Shown here one piece after another: positions 36,550 through 44,716 of a stretch of DNA of 64,000 nt. The notes under the pieces are model-generated. The model was not told the DNA's origin. It made no database searches and saw only the letters and a program-made list of their open reading frames with translations. Source of the DNA: Verrucomicrobiota bacterium (GTDB taxonomy: Bacteria > Verrucomicrobiota > Verrucomicrobiia > Verrucomicrobiales > Verrucomicrobiaceae); assembly GCA_025360015.1 (NCBI GenBank), contig JANYCZ010000025.1, positions 62,001-126,000 of the forward strand, given 5' to 3'. The position numbers were made by a program, and so were the translations under genes. Each line of letters opens with the position of its first letter. Position 1 is the first letter of the stretch.

Positions 36550-39500
36550 ATGACTCTCCTGCCCTCCCTGCGCCTGCCCCTCCTCGCCTGCCTGCTGGCA
36601 CTCTCCGGTGCCTGTGCGCTGGTGTACCAGATGGCGTGGCTTCGCGAGTTCCGCCTCGTCTTCGGCGGAGCCACCCCTGCCACCGCAGCGGTGCTGGCCA
36701 TCTTCATGGGAGCGATGGGTGCGGGCAGCGCGCTGTTTGGCCGCAAGGCGGAAGCCTCCACGAATCCGTTGCGCTTGTATGCATTCATCGAGCTCGGAGT
36801 GGGCATTGCGGCACTGCTGACGCCGCTGCTGCTCTCGCTGGTGCGTTCCCTTTATTTGAGCGTCGGCGGCATCGCTGCGCTGGGTCAGGTGCCTGCCACG
36901 CTGCTGCAACTCCTGCTCGCCACCGTGGTGCTGGCACCGCCCTGCTTGCTGATGGGCGGCAGCCTGCCTGCGGCCTTCAAATGGGTGGAGACGAATGAGG
37001 ACGCACAGCGTGGCAGCTTGGGCGTGCTTTATGGCGTGAACACTCTCGGCGCACTCACGGGGGTGCTGGTGAGCACGTTCTGGCTGCTGGAGCTCTGGGG
37101 CATCCGCATGACCGTGATGGCGGCTGCGGGGGTAAACCTGCTCATTGGTGGTGTTTCGTGGTATGTTTCTCAGGGAGAAGAGACAGAGCCAGCAAGGGAG
37201 GAGGAGACGGAGGAGGAGGAAGATTCGAAGGGGCTGACGGTGCGCTTCCTCTACCTCGCCGCAGGAACCACAGGCTTCACGTTTTTCCTCGGTGAACTCG
37301 TGTGGTTCCGCATCCTCGCGCCGCTGCTGGGCAGTTCGGTCTATGGGTTTGGCTTGATCCTGGCGCTGGCACTTGCAGGCATCGGCCTGGGGGGCTTGCT
37401 CTATCGCCTGCTCTGGGCGGCGCGGGCGGGTGCGGTCACGCTGGGGGCGCTGGCAAGGGTGGCAGCATGGCAGGCGGTGTTTCTGGCGCTGCCCTGGGCG
37501 CTGGGAGATCGCATCGCGGTCTTTGCCATTGATGTGAATCAACTGCGCTCCCTCGGCCTGCCGGGCCAAACCACGGGCTGGACACTGATCGCCAGCCTGC
37601 TGGTGCTCGCGCCGTCGATCCTCGCGGGTGTGCAGTTTCCGCTGCTGGTGGGTTTGCTGGGCAGTGGCAGCCGCAATGCAGGGCGGCATGTGGGCTATGC
37701 GTATGCGGCCAATACGCTGGGTGCCATCATCGGCTCGCTCGCCGGAGGCTTTGTGCTGCTGCCATGGCTGACGGCACTCGGTGCCTGGCGCTGGGTGTTT
37801 CTGCTGACGCTGCTGCTCAGCCTGGGCGCGGCAGTGCTGGGGGCACGCTCCCTTTCATGGCGTGGCTGGTTTGCCATCGCGGCGCTGTGGCTTGGGGCGG
37901 GCTGGCTGATGTTCGTTCCCACTGGCCCGACGGCGGCATGGCGGCACAAACCCATCGGCTACGGTCGCGTGGAGTCGCTGCCAGCTTCCATCAATGGACT
38001 GCGCGGTTGGCTGCATGCCAGCCGCTGGAAGATCGCGCATGAATTTGAAGGACGTGAGGCCAGCGTGGCCGCCGTATCGAGCGATGACGGCTACTGCCTC
38101 TACGTGAATGGCAAATCCGACGGCTCGGCCTTTGGCGATGCCGACACGCAGGTGATGCAAGGCCTCGTGCCTGCGCTGCTGCACCCTGCGCCCCACAGCG
38201 CCTTCGTCGTCGGCCTCGGCACCGGCACCACCGCCGGCTGGGTCGCGGACGTGCCGGAAATGAAACAGGTGGATGTGGTGGAACTGGAGCCCGCCATGGC
38301 CAGTCTGGCGCGCCATCACTTCGCCCCTGTAAACCGCGATGTGCTGAACAAAGCCAACGTCCATCTCATCCCCGGCGATGCACGCGAGGCCCTGCTGGCG
38401 GCTGGCAGCCGCTACGACCTCATCATCTCCGAGCCTTCGAATCCCTATCGCGCAGGCGTCTCCACCCTCTTCACGCAGGAGTTCTACGCCGCCGCCAAAG
38501 CTCGGCTCAATGAGCACGGTCTCTTTGCCCAATGGGTGCAGGGTTATGAGGTGGATGCGCAGGCGATTCGGCAGGTCTATGCCACGCTCACCGCTGTGTT
38601 TCCGCACGTGGAGACGTGGATCTCGGGGCCGAATGATCTGCTCTTCATCGGGCATCTCACGGCACCAGATTATACCATGGAGCAACTGCGCACGCGCATC
38701 GCTCAGCCCTTGATGGCCGAGGCACTCAAGCGTGTCTGGCTCACGAATTCGGTCGAAGGCGTGCTTGCGCATCATCTCGCATCCCCTGCCTTCGCCCGCC
38801 ACCTGCTGCAGGCCAGCCCGGCACACATCAACACCGACGACCGCAACCTGCTTGAGTACGGCTTTGCCCGCGCCCTCTCCAAAGACAACACCTTTGAGAC
38901 CACGCAGGTGCTTAGCATGGCCATCGAGAAGGAGATGGATGTGCCCGCACAACTCGCGGCGCAAATCGACCGCACACGCCTGACTTACGAGCGCCTGCGC
39001 ATGCTCGCCGCAGACGGCACCACGTCCTCCATTCCATCCGATCTCGATGGCGATAACCAGCGCCGCGCCGACGCTGCCGCCGCCTACACCAAGGGAAACT
39101 TCAATGCCGTCCTCACCCTCTGGACGGGCACCCCTACCAGCCCCTTTGAGAAACTCATGCTGCTGGAGTCCGCCGCCCAAGCAGGCACAGCGGAGCAACT
39201 GACGCCCTATGCTGAAGCCCTGCGCCAGGACTGGCCTGCGGATGCTCACTTCGCCGCCGCACTGTCCGCCTTCCGGCACGAAAGCTACGATGATGCCGCG
39301 TCTCATCTGCTGGATGGCTTCAAAGCCCTGCGGCCGCAGGTCTGGGCGCGGCTCCCATCCGTGCAGACCGCGCTCTCGCTGGTGCCACCGCTCGCAGCGA
39401 ACAATCGCGACCTCGTGCCGCAGTTCATGGCGGCGTTGCAGCAGCCATTCCCCGGTGGCTTGGCCGAGCCGAGCCGCATGAACACGCTGGTGGAAATCAT

Positions 39501-39705
39501 CGCCCTGCTCTCTCCCGCGCAGCAGATCGAGGTGCTCTCCATGTTTGAACCGAACCCACCCTGGCAGCGCCAGTTCCTGGAATTTCGCCTCAAGACTTAT
39601 CGCGCTGCCGCGCACGCGCGCACAGCGCAGGCAGAGCGGGATTTGCAGGAGTTTCTGCGTCATGCAGATCGCCGCTTGGATGAACCGGCGGGCAGCGAGC
39701 GTTGA
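36550..39705 (+). CDS. Fused multi-helix transporter-like domain and spermidine-synthase-like methyltransferase fold
   Basis: A 1051-residue protein. Residues about 1-460 form at least twelve hydrophobic helices resembling an MFS-type transporter. About 500-720 is a spermidine-synthase/class I fold with VVGLGTGTTAGWVADVP as the glycine-rich motif, VVELEPAM for the acidic ribose contact, and DLIISEPSNPYRAGVS. The last 300 residues are alpha-helical and TPR-like. Fusions of this type are known as 'fused MFS/spermidine synthase'; actual chemistry is undefined. The next gene follows six bases after the stop. The ATG at 36550 is used rather than a GTG at 36529. Confidence 0.85.
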   Translation: MTLLPSLRLPLLACLLALSGACALVYQMAWLREFRLVFGGATPATAAVLAIFMGAMGAGSALFGRKAEASTNPLRLYAFIELGVGIAALLTPLLLSLVRSLYLSVGGIAALGQVPATLLQLLLATVVLAPPCLLMGGSLPAAFKWVETNEDAQRGSLGVLYGVNTLGALTGVLVSTFWLLELWGIRMTVMAAAGVNLLIGGVSWYVSQGEETEPAREEETEEEEDSKGLTVRFLYLAAGTTGFTFFLGELVWFRILAPLLGSSVYGFGLILALALAGIGLGGLLYRLLWAARAGAVTLGALARVAAWQAVFLALPWALGDRIAVFAIDVNQLRSLGLPGQTTGWTLIASLLVLAPSILAGVQFPLLVGLLGSGSRNAGRHVGYAYAANTLGAIIGSLAGGFVLLPWLTALGAWRWVFLLTLLLSLGAAVLGARSLSWRGWFAIAALWLGAGWLMFVPTGPTAAWRHKPIGYGRVESLPASINGLRGWLHASRWKIAHEFEGREASVAAVSSDDGYCLYVNGKSDGSAFGDADTQVMQGLVPALLHPAPHSAFVVGLGTGTTAGWVADVPEMKQVDVVELEPAMASLARHHFAPVNRDVLNKANVHLIPGDAREALLAAGSRYDLIISEPSNPYRAGVSTLFTQEFYAAAKARLNEHGLFAQWVQGYEVDAQAIRQVYATLTAVFPHVETWISGPNDLLFIGHLTAPDYTMEQLRTRIAQPLMAEALKRVWLTNSVEGVLAHHLASPAFARHLLQASPAHINTDDRNLLEYGFARALSKDNTFETTQVLSMAIEKEMDVPAQLAAQIDRTRLTYERLRMLAADGTTSSIPSDLDGDNQRRADAAAAYTKGNFNAVLTLWTGTPTSPFEKLMLLESAAQAGTAEQLTPYAEALRQDWPADAHFAAALSAFRHESYDDAASHLLDGFKALRPQVWARLPSVQTALSLVPPLAANNRDLVPQFMAALQQPFPGGLAEPSRMNTLVEIIALLSPAQQIEVLSMFEPNPPWQRQFLEFRLKTYRAAAHARTAQAERDLQEFLRHADRRLDEPAGSER

Positions 39706-39711
39706 AATAGC

Positions 39712-40782
39712 ATGCTCACCACTCTGGTCGTGATCCTCGCGACGGCTGCGGCTGATCCGCTGCCGAACACGCAGATCGAAGCGCTGCCGCTCACGGCGGC
39801 GCTGCCCGGCGACACACCCGCGAAGATCGCCCTCGGCCGCCTGCTGTTCTTTGACCCCATTCTTTCTGCCACGCGCAATGTCGCCTGCGCCACCTGCCAC
39901 CATCCGCAGCATGGCTGGGCGGATGGCCGCACCACTCCGCTCGGCGTGCATGCCAGTGGCATCGGGCCAGAGCGCAAGTTGGTGCAAGGCGCTGAGTTTG
40001 TGCCGCTCACGCGCAACACGCCCACGATCCTCAACACGGCCTTCAACGGCATGGAATCCGGCAAGCCGTTTGATCCCGCCAAGTCGCCCATGTTTTGGGA
40101 CAACCGCGCGCGCAGCCTCGAAGCGCAGGCGCTGATACCCATCCGTCAGAGCGCGGAAATGCGCGGTGAGGTTTGCAGCGAAGCCGATGCCATTCACTCC
40201 ATGGTGCAGCGGTTAAAAAACATCCCTGAATACGTGACGCTGTTTCAAAGCGAGATCACCGCCGAGAAAGTCACGCAGGCCCTCGCCGCGTATGAGCGCA
40301 CGCTCATTGTGACTGACACTCCTTTTGACCGCTTCATGCGCGGCGACAAAACTGCGATGACCGCCGAGCAGCAGCAGGGCATGGCCGCCTTTCAGCGCGC
40401 CGGCTGCGCCCTCTGCCACAACGGCCCCATGCTTTCCGACTTCAAGCTCCACGCCATCGGCCTCACCGACTCCGCCACGAGTCGCACCGAATTCCGCACG
40501 CCTTCCCTGCGCAATCTCAAGCACACCGCGCCCTACATGCACCACGGCGGCTCCACCACGCTCGATGAAGTCCTGCTCTTCTACGATCGCCTCATGGATC
40601 AAGCCGCCGAAACCCTGGAAGGCGGCGACGCCAGCACCCTGCCCCCGCTCGATCCCCTGCTCCGCCAGATGAACATGCTCCCCGAAGATCACGCACCGAT
40701 CAAAGCCTTCCTCGAAACGCTGAACAGTGACAACTACGACAAGGCCGTGCCCGAGCGCGTCCCGAGTCAGCCCGGAGGATAG
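39712..40782 (+). CDS. Di-haem cytochrome c peroxidase family protein
   Basis: A 356-residue protein with two c-type haem sites: CATCH (Cys59-Cys62-His63) and CALCH later in the chain, the MauG/CcpA pattern. LGRLLFFDPILSATRNVACATC is family-diagnostic. The first 14 residues are hydrophobic and act as an export signal. CcpA proteins reduce hydrogen peroxide with electrons from small cytochromes; MauG-like ones oxidise proteins. It begins six bases after the fusion gene, so the two are one transcript. Confidence 0.93.
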   Translation: MLTTLVVILATAAADPLPNTQIEALPLTAALPGDTPAKIALGRLLFFDPILSATRNVACATCHHPQHGWADGRTTPLGVHASGIGPERKLVQGAEFVPLTRNTPTILNTAFNGMESGKPFDPAKSPMFWDNRARSLEAQALIPIRQSAEMRGEVCSEADAIHSMVQRLKNIPEYVTLFQSEITAEKVTQALAAYERTLIVTDTPFDRFMRGDKTAMTAEQQQGMAAFQRAGCALCHNGPMLSDFKLHAIGLTDSATSRTEFRTPSLRNLKHTAPYMHHGGSTTLDEVLLFYDRLMDQAAETLEGGDASTLPPLDPLLRQMNMLPEDHAPIKAFLETLNSDNYDKAVPERVPSQPGG

Positions 40783-40898
40783 GCCTCCGGCCTGTCAGGT
40801 GGATCGAGTCGTCCCGCCTTTGATTCCGGACTCCGGCGAGACAGGTGGCCAAGCCGGGACTCGACAAAGCCGGATCTCTTTGATACCCTGAGTCCGTT

Positions 40899-41195
40899 AT
40901 GACAGCCGTCGTGGAAAACATCCGTCAGCAGATTGACCGCCTTGCTCCCGAGGAGGTCGAGGAACTTTTCGCCGAACTTGAGTGCGAATACGCCATCCGA
41001 GTCGTCCACCCAGCGCACAGCGCCATCAGAGTCGAGGAACTCAGCCCGGCCGATCAGGCCAAGCTCGCCGCCTTACGCCACGACATCCAGATTGCGGCCG
41101 ACGGACTTGATCGCGGAGAAGGCATTGAGATCGACTGGGATGCGTTCCTGGCCGAGCGGCATCGTGAGTACGCTGCCCGTCATCAAGAAGCGTAG
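40899..41195 (+). CDS. Antitoxin of a ParE-type pair
   Basis: A 98-residue acidic protein: VVENIRQQIDRLAPEEVEEL at the N-terminus, ALRHDIQIAADGLDRGEGIEI in the middle and a tail ending HREYAARHQEA. The ADQAKLAAL-R-DI-IAADGLDRGE segment matches addiction-module antitoxins. It is six bases ahead of the toxin start, so the two form one transcript. Confidence 0.8.
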   Translation: MTAVVENIRQQIDRLAPEEVEELFAELECEYAIRVVHPAHSAIRVEELSPADQAKLAALRHDIQIAADGLDRGEGIEIDWDAFLAERHREYAARHQEA

Positions 41196-41201
41196 CCCCA
41201 C

Positions 41202-41510
41202 ATGCAGCAGGTCCTTTACGCATCCAATGCCCAGGCCGATCTGCGGGAAATCTGGAACTTCGTCGCTGAAGACAGCCTGATGCGGGCAGATCGTTTGATC
41301 CTGAGTTTCCGCACCAAGCTGCAATACCTCGCCAAGTGGAACACGCTTGGGCGGCCACGCTTCGAACTCTGCGCCAATTGCCGCAGCTACCCGTTTGGCA
41401 AATACTGCTTCTACTACCGCCCTACAGAATCAGGCATCGAGGTGCTGCGGATCCTCCACTCTGCACGCGACCTCGAGCAGATCGACTTTCCCGCCTTCGA
41501 TTCTGAGTAA
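41202..41510 (+). CDS. ParE/RelE-type toxin
   Basis: A 102-residue toxin-fold protein: VLYASNAQADLREIWNFVAE opens the fold, and GRPRFELCANCRSYPFGKYC and FYYRPTESGIEVLRILHSARD make its core strands and terminal helix. ParE relatives poison gyrase or cleave ribosome-bound mRNA. Directly downstream of its antitoxin and 48 bases before the convergent esterase gene end. Confidence 0.85.
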   Translation: MQQVLYASNAQADLREIWNFVAEDSLMRADRLILSFRTKLQYLAKWNTLGRPRFELCANCRSYPFGKYCFYYRPTESGIEVLRILHSARDLEQIDFPAFDSE

Positions 41511-41531
41511 GGCGAGACGCCGCAGTCCATT

Positions 41532-41550
41532 GTCAGGCAGGATGCCTGAC
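41532..41550. repeat. GTCAGGCA palindrome after the toxin gene
   Basis: GTCAGGCA-GGA-TGCCTGAC is a perfect eight-base stem with a three-base loop, 21 bases past the toxin stop and before the convergent gene. The same palindrome (opposite loop) lies at 56337-56355 and a partial copy at 43236-43254. May terminate or stabilise transcripts. Confidence 0.6.
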
Positions 41551-41558
41551 CTCCGCAT

Positions 41559-43130
41559 TCACCACGCATCCGTGCGGAAGGGCTGTGCAGGCAGGCCATC
41601 TTGATTGAAGAGGTTTGCCCACTGGAAGGCATTGCTCCACGCGTAGCGCACGGCGGCAGGCTGCGGCACGTCCTTGCTGGAAACGACCACGGTATTGCTC
41701 TCGATCATGGCATCGGCCCAGACGAATTTCTTGTCCGCGCCGGCAATGGCGAAGCCCTGCAACTTGTCGCCATTTTTGAAGGCGAGACCTTTGCCACTGT
41801 GCTTGAACTTCAGCGTCACCTTGCCGCCAGAAATCGCATGGGTGGCAAGCTGCGGGCCGAGGTACTCATTGCCCTTCTCATACGCCACCGCCAGCGCCAC
41901 CTGCACGGCGCGTGCGCCGTAGCCGGATTTATTTGGCGGATGGATGCCGTTGCCGAGATCGCTGCTGATGACCATGTGCGTGTTCGGATACTTCATGATC
42001 TGCTCAAAGGCGACGTGGGAGTACTGCGTGTCAGGATTGTTCGGAATCGTCTTCGGCAGCGGCGCAAACTTCTCCGCGAGACGGTTCATCGGCTGCGTGT
42101 AATCAAACGCGCAGCCACCACCGCTGGGCTTCTCCACGTAGAGAAAGGGGAAATCGCCCTGGCCCCAGGCCTTGCGCCAGCCGCCGATGAGAGCGCCCAT
42201 GAGGGTGACCTGATCCACGCCGACGATGTTCGTGCGGCTCTCGCCCTGATCCCACAGCACGCCTTTGATGGCATACCCGACATACGGACGAATGAACTGC
42301 TCAAAGAGCTGGCCCACTTTGCCAAAGTTCGTTTCGCCCACCTTGCCCACGGTTTGTGGCGCACGTGGTGCGGGAGGCAGCGGCTTGCCCTCTTTCTTCG
42401 CGGCCTCTGCCAGGGGTTTCCAGATGGCCATGTCCGCGTCCCACTTGGCCTTGTCCACGGCATACTTCGCCACGAGTTCGTCATACTTGTAGGTCGGCGC
42501 AAACTGCTGCACCGCTGCGGCGCTCGCGGCATCGCTGCGATACATTTCTTCGCTCAGCCAGAAGCCCGAAGGCGTGCCACCGACCGCACCGACCATCAAG
42601 CCGATCGGCACACCAAGCTCCTTCTGCAGAGGAAAACCAAACGAGAACAGCAGCGCGCTGAACTTCGGATTCGTCTCCGGCGTGGCCTGCTCCCATGTGG
42701 CGTTCGCGTCTTTGCGCAGCAGGCGCAGTTGCGGATAGGTCTTCTGCGCCGCCTCTGCCAGCACCGGGTCATCCTTGGTGTAACTCGCCACCACCATGTC
42801 CATGTTCGACTGGCCGGAGCCGATCCACACATCGCCCACTAGCACGTCGTCAATCTTCTGGCTGCCAATCGTCAGCGTGCGCGGCTCCGCGCTGGCCTTA
42901 AGGGCCTCCAGCTTCACGCTCCACGCACCCTTGTCATCCGCCGTGGCAGTTTTGCTCTGCCCTGCAAAGACCACCTTCACCTTCTCGCCCGGAGCTGCCG
43001 TGCCCCACACCGGCACCGCCATGCCCCGCTGCAGCACCATGTGCGGCGTGAAGACCTTGGAGAGCTTCACCTCGGCATGCAGTGCGGAGGCCAGCAGGAG
43101 GAACGAAAAACAAGCGAGCGATGATTTCAT
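41559..43130 (-). CDS. Sialate O-acetylesterase-like secreted hydrolase
   Basis: A 523-residue exported protein. Leader about 1-19 (CFSFLLLASALHA), then VFTPHMVLQRGMAVPVWGTA, the family's diagnostic start, and the SGNH-type motif GQSNM at 106-110 with nucleophile Ser108. These enzymes deacetylate sialic acids or other O-acetylated sugars. The final part is beta-rich. ATG 43130 puts the leader first. It is flanked downstream by a convergent ParE pair. Confidence 0.9.
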   Translation of the reverse strand: MKSSLACFSFLLLASALHAEVKLSKVFTPHMVLQRGMAVPVWGTAAPGEKVKVVFAGQSKTATADDKGAWSVKLEALKASAEPRTLTIGSQKIDDVLVGDVWIGSGQSNMDMVVASYTKDDPVLAEAAQKTYPQLRLLRKDANATWEQATPETNPKFSALLFSFGFPLQKELGVPIGLMVGAVGGTPSGFWLSEEMYRSDAASAAAVQQFAPTYKYDELVAKYAVDKAKWDADMAIWKPLAEAAKKEGKPLPPAPRAPQTVGKVGETNFGKVGQLFEQFIRPYVGYAIKGVLWDQGESRTNIVGVDQVTLMGALIGGWRKAWGQGDFPFLYVEKPSGGGCAFDYTQPMNRLAEKFAPLPKTIPNNPDTQYSHVAFEQIMKYPNTHMVISSDLGNGIHPPNKSGYGARAVQVALAVAYEKGNEYLGPQLATHAISGGKVTLKFKHSGKGLAFKNGDKLQGFAIAGADKKFVWADAMIESNTVVVSSKDVPQPAAVRYAWSNAFQWANLFNQDGLPAQPFRTDAW

Positions 43131-43235
43131 GAGGAGAGGCAATACGAACACCTCGGCGCAATCTTCCGCGCAAACACGCATGATGGAGGACGGGCCTCCA
43201 ATTCATGCGGCGGCGATGGCCTGCTGATTGCGGAG

Positions 43236-43254
43236 GTCAGGCCGCCGGGCTGAC
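43236..43254. repeat. Partial GTCAG...CTGAC palindrome
   Basis: GTCAG, nine-base loop, CTGAC in the gap between the esterase and radical SAM genes. It keeps the CGGAGGTCAG flank seen (reversed) at 41546-41555, so it is probably a diverged family member. Confidence 0.4.
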
Positions 43255-43332
43255 AGAGGGTCGGCGCGTAGCGCCTAAGTTCTGATCTGAATCGAAGGCA
43301 AGACATCTCGATCCGTCTGACAGACTGGAAGC

Positions 43333-44544
43333 CTATCCTCCGGACTTCAGCCCCTTGTACACCCCAAAGTCATTGAAGAAAAACTTCTTCGCCAGCCAGT
43401 ACATCCAGTGCTTTTCGGGGATCTCTTCGCCCTCGCGCCATTGGCTGGTGCGTGGGGTCATGCTTTCGATCTCGGCCATAGCGGTCTGGCGGATGGTGGA
43501 GTCTTTGGCGCTGTGCTTGGTGACGATGGCTTTCACGAGGTCGGGGCGCTCGAGGACGATGCAGCCGCGAGTGTTGGCTGAGGCGATGTTGCGGAAGTCG
43601 CGCAGAAATTCGCTTTTGGTGAAGACGTCGAAGAGATCGTCATTGGTCCGGACGCTTTCCTTGGCGAACTGGATGATGGGGCAGGGCTCGATGGCACCGG
43701 TGGGGCTGATGTGATGGCTGATGCCGTTGGCCATGGGGCAGAGGGCCTGGCCGTTGTGGTCGTAGTAGGCATCCACAATGGCGATGGGCATCTTGGCCCG
43801 CATGTTGACGACGAATTTGCGCACCTGGGTGATCTGCTCGGGCGTGAGGGCGAGGTCGGCGCTGATCTTCGGGCCGACGGGGCGGTAGGTGTGATACCAG
43901 GCGTAGTGCACACCCATGTCAATGAGGCGGCGCAGCCATGTCTCGGTGAGGAGGTCGTCGATGTTCGTTTTGCACAGGCTGGTGGCCACACCGGTGAGCA
44001 CGCGGGCATCCAGGCAGTTTTGCAGGCCGCGCAGGGTGCGGGTGAGCACGTCCTTGTTGCCACGGCGTTCATTGCTGACGATCTCGGTGCCCTCGATGCT
44101 GACCAGCGGGGTGATGTTGCCCAGCTTGCGCATGGTTTCAGCGGCCTTGGGGGTGATCATCTGCCCATTGGTGAAGACCTGGAAGAAGGCATCCGGGTGC
44201 ATCGAGAGAAAGTCGAACAACTCGGGATGCATGAAGGGCTCGCCGCCGAGGATGCCGAAGAAGGAGTTGCCGCGCCGTTTGGCGTCGTTCACGATCTTGT
44301 TGAGCTCGTCGAGATTCAGCGACTCGCGCGGTTTGTCCACGTCCACCCAGCAGCCCTGGCAGCGCAGGTTGCAGGAGTTCAGGATGGAGATGTAGAAAAA
44401 CGGCGGGAAATACTGCCCCTGCTTCATGCGCTGCTTGTGCAGCATGACCGAGCGCGCCCCCTTGTAGCCGAAATTCCAGCCGATCTTCGCCAGGCAGAGC
44501 GGATCGACGGTTTGCAGGATGCGGGAGGTCAGGGAAAGGAGCAT
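43333..44544 (-). CDS. Radical SAM protein of unknown role
   Basis: A 403-residue protein. The iron-sulfur motif C-x3-C-x2-C is Cys58, Cys62, Cys65 (NSCNLRCQGCW), and the glycine-rich SAM strand GGEP appears near residue 100 (FGILGGEPFMHPELF). Later cysteines (CPMANG...EPCPI and RGCIVLE) could bind an auxiliary cluster as in SPASM-type enzymes. The N-terminal 50 residues are specific to this branch (KIGWNFGYKGARSVMLHKQ). Substrate unknown. It is divergent from dnaX with about 170 bases between. Confidence 0.85.
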   Translation of the reverse strand: MLLSLTSRILQTVDPLCLAKIGWNFGYKGARSVMLHKQRMKQGQYFPPFFYISILNSCNLRCQGCWVDVDKPRESLNLDELNKIVNDAKRRGNSFFGILGGEPFMHPELFDFLSMHPDAFFQVFTNGQMITPKAAETMRKLGNITPLVSIEGTEIVSNERRGNKDVLTRTLRGLQNCLDARVLTGVATSLCKTNIDDLLTETWLRRLIDMGVHYAWYHTYRPVGPKISADLALTPEQITQVRKFVVNMRAKMPIAIVDAYYDHNGQALCPMANGISHHISPTGAIEPCPIIQFAKESVRTNDDLFDVFTKSEFLRDFRNIASANTRGCIVLERPDLVKAIVTKHSAKDSTIRQTAMAEIESMTPRTSQWREGEEIPEKHWMYWLAKKFFFNDFGVYKGLKSGG

Positions 44545-44716
44545 GGGGGGAGGTTGGGCGGCCGGATTTTACACCGCAGAGTTGGGAACGCCGCAGAGAT
44601 TTGATTTTTGATTTTTCTTTGCGGAGTTTTGATCTTTGCGGGCCGCAGTTTGGAATAGTTGAGGGCTGCACTAAACTTCCGGTGGCTTCCAGAATACGCT
44701 TCGTTAGTCTGAACGG

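Noticed and set aside
37855..40197. 780-codon open frame antisense to the fusion and peroxidase genes
   Set aside because: It is a shadow of GC-rich codon usage; the forward genes have clear motifs and tight spacing.
43333..44544. HpnH-type hopanoid radical SAM enzyme
   Set aside because: The N-terminal region and cysteine context do not match the HpnH start I know, and no hopanoid genes are nearby.
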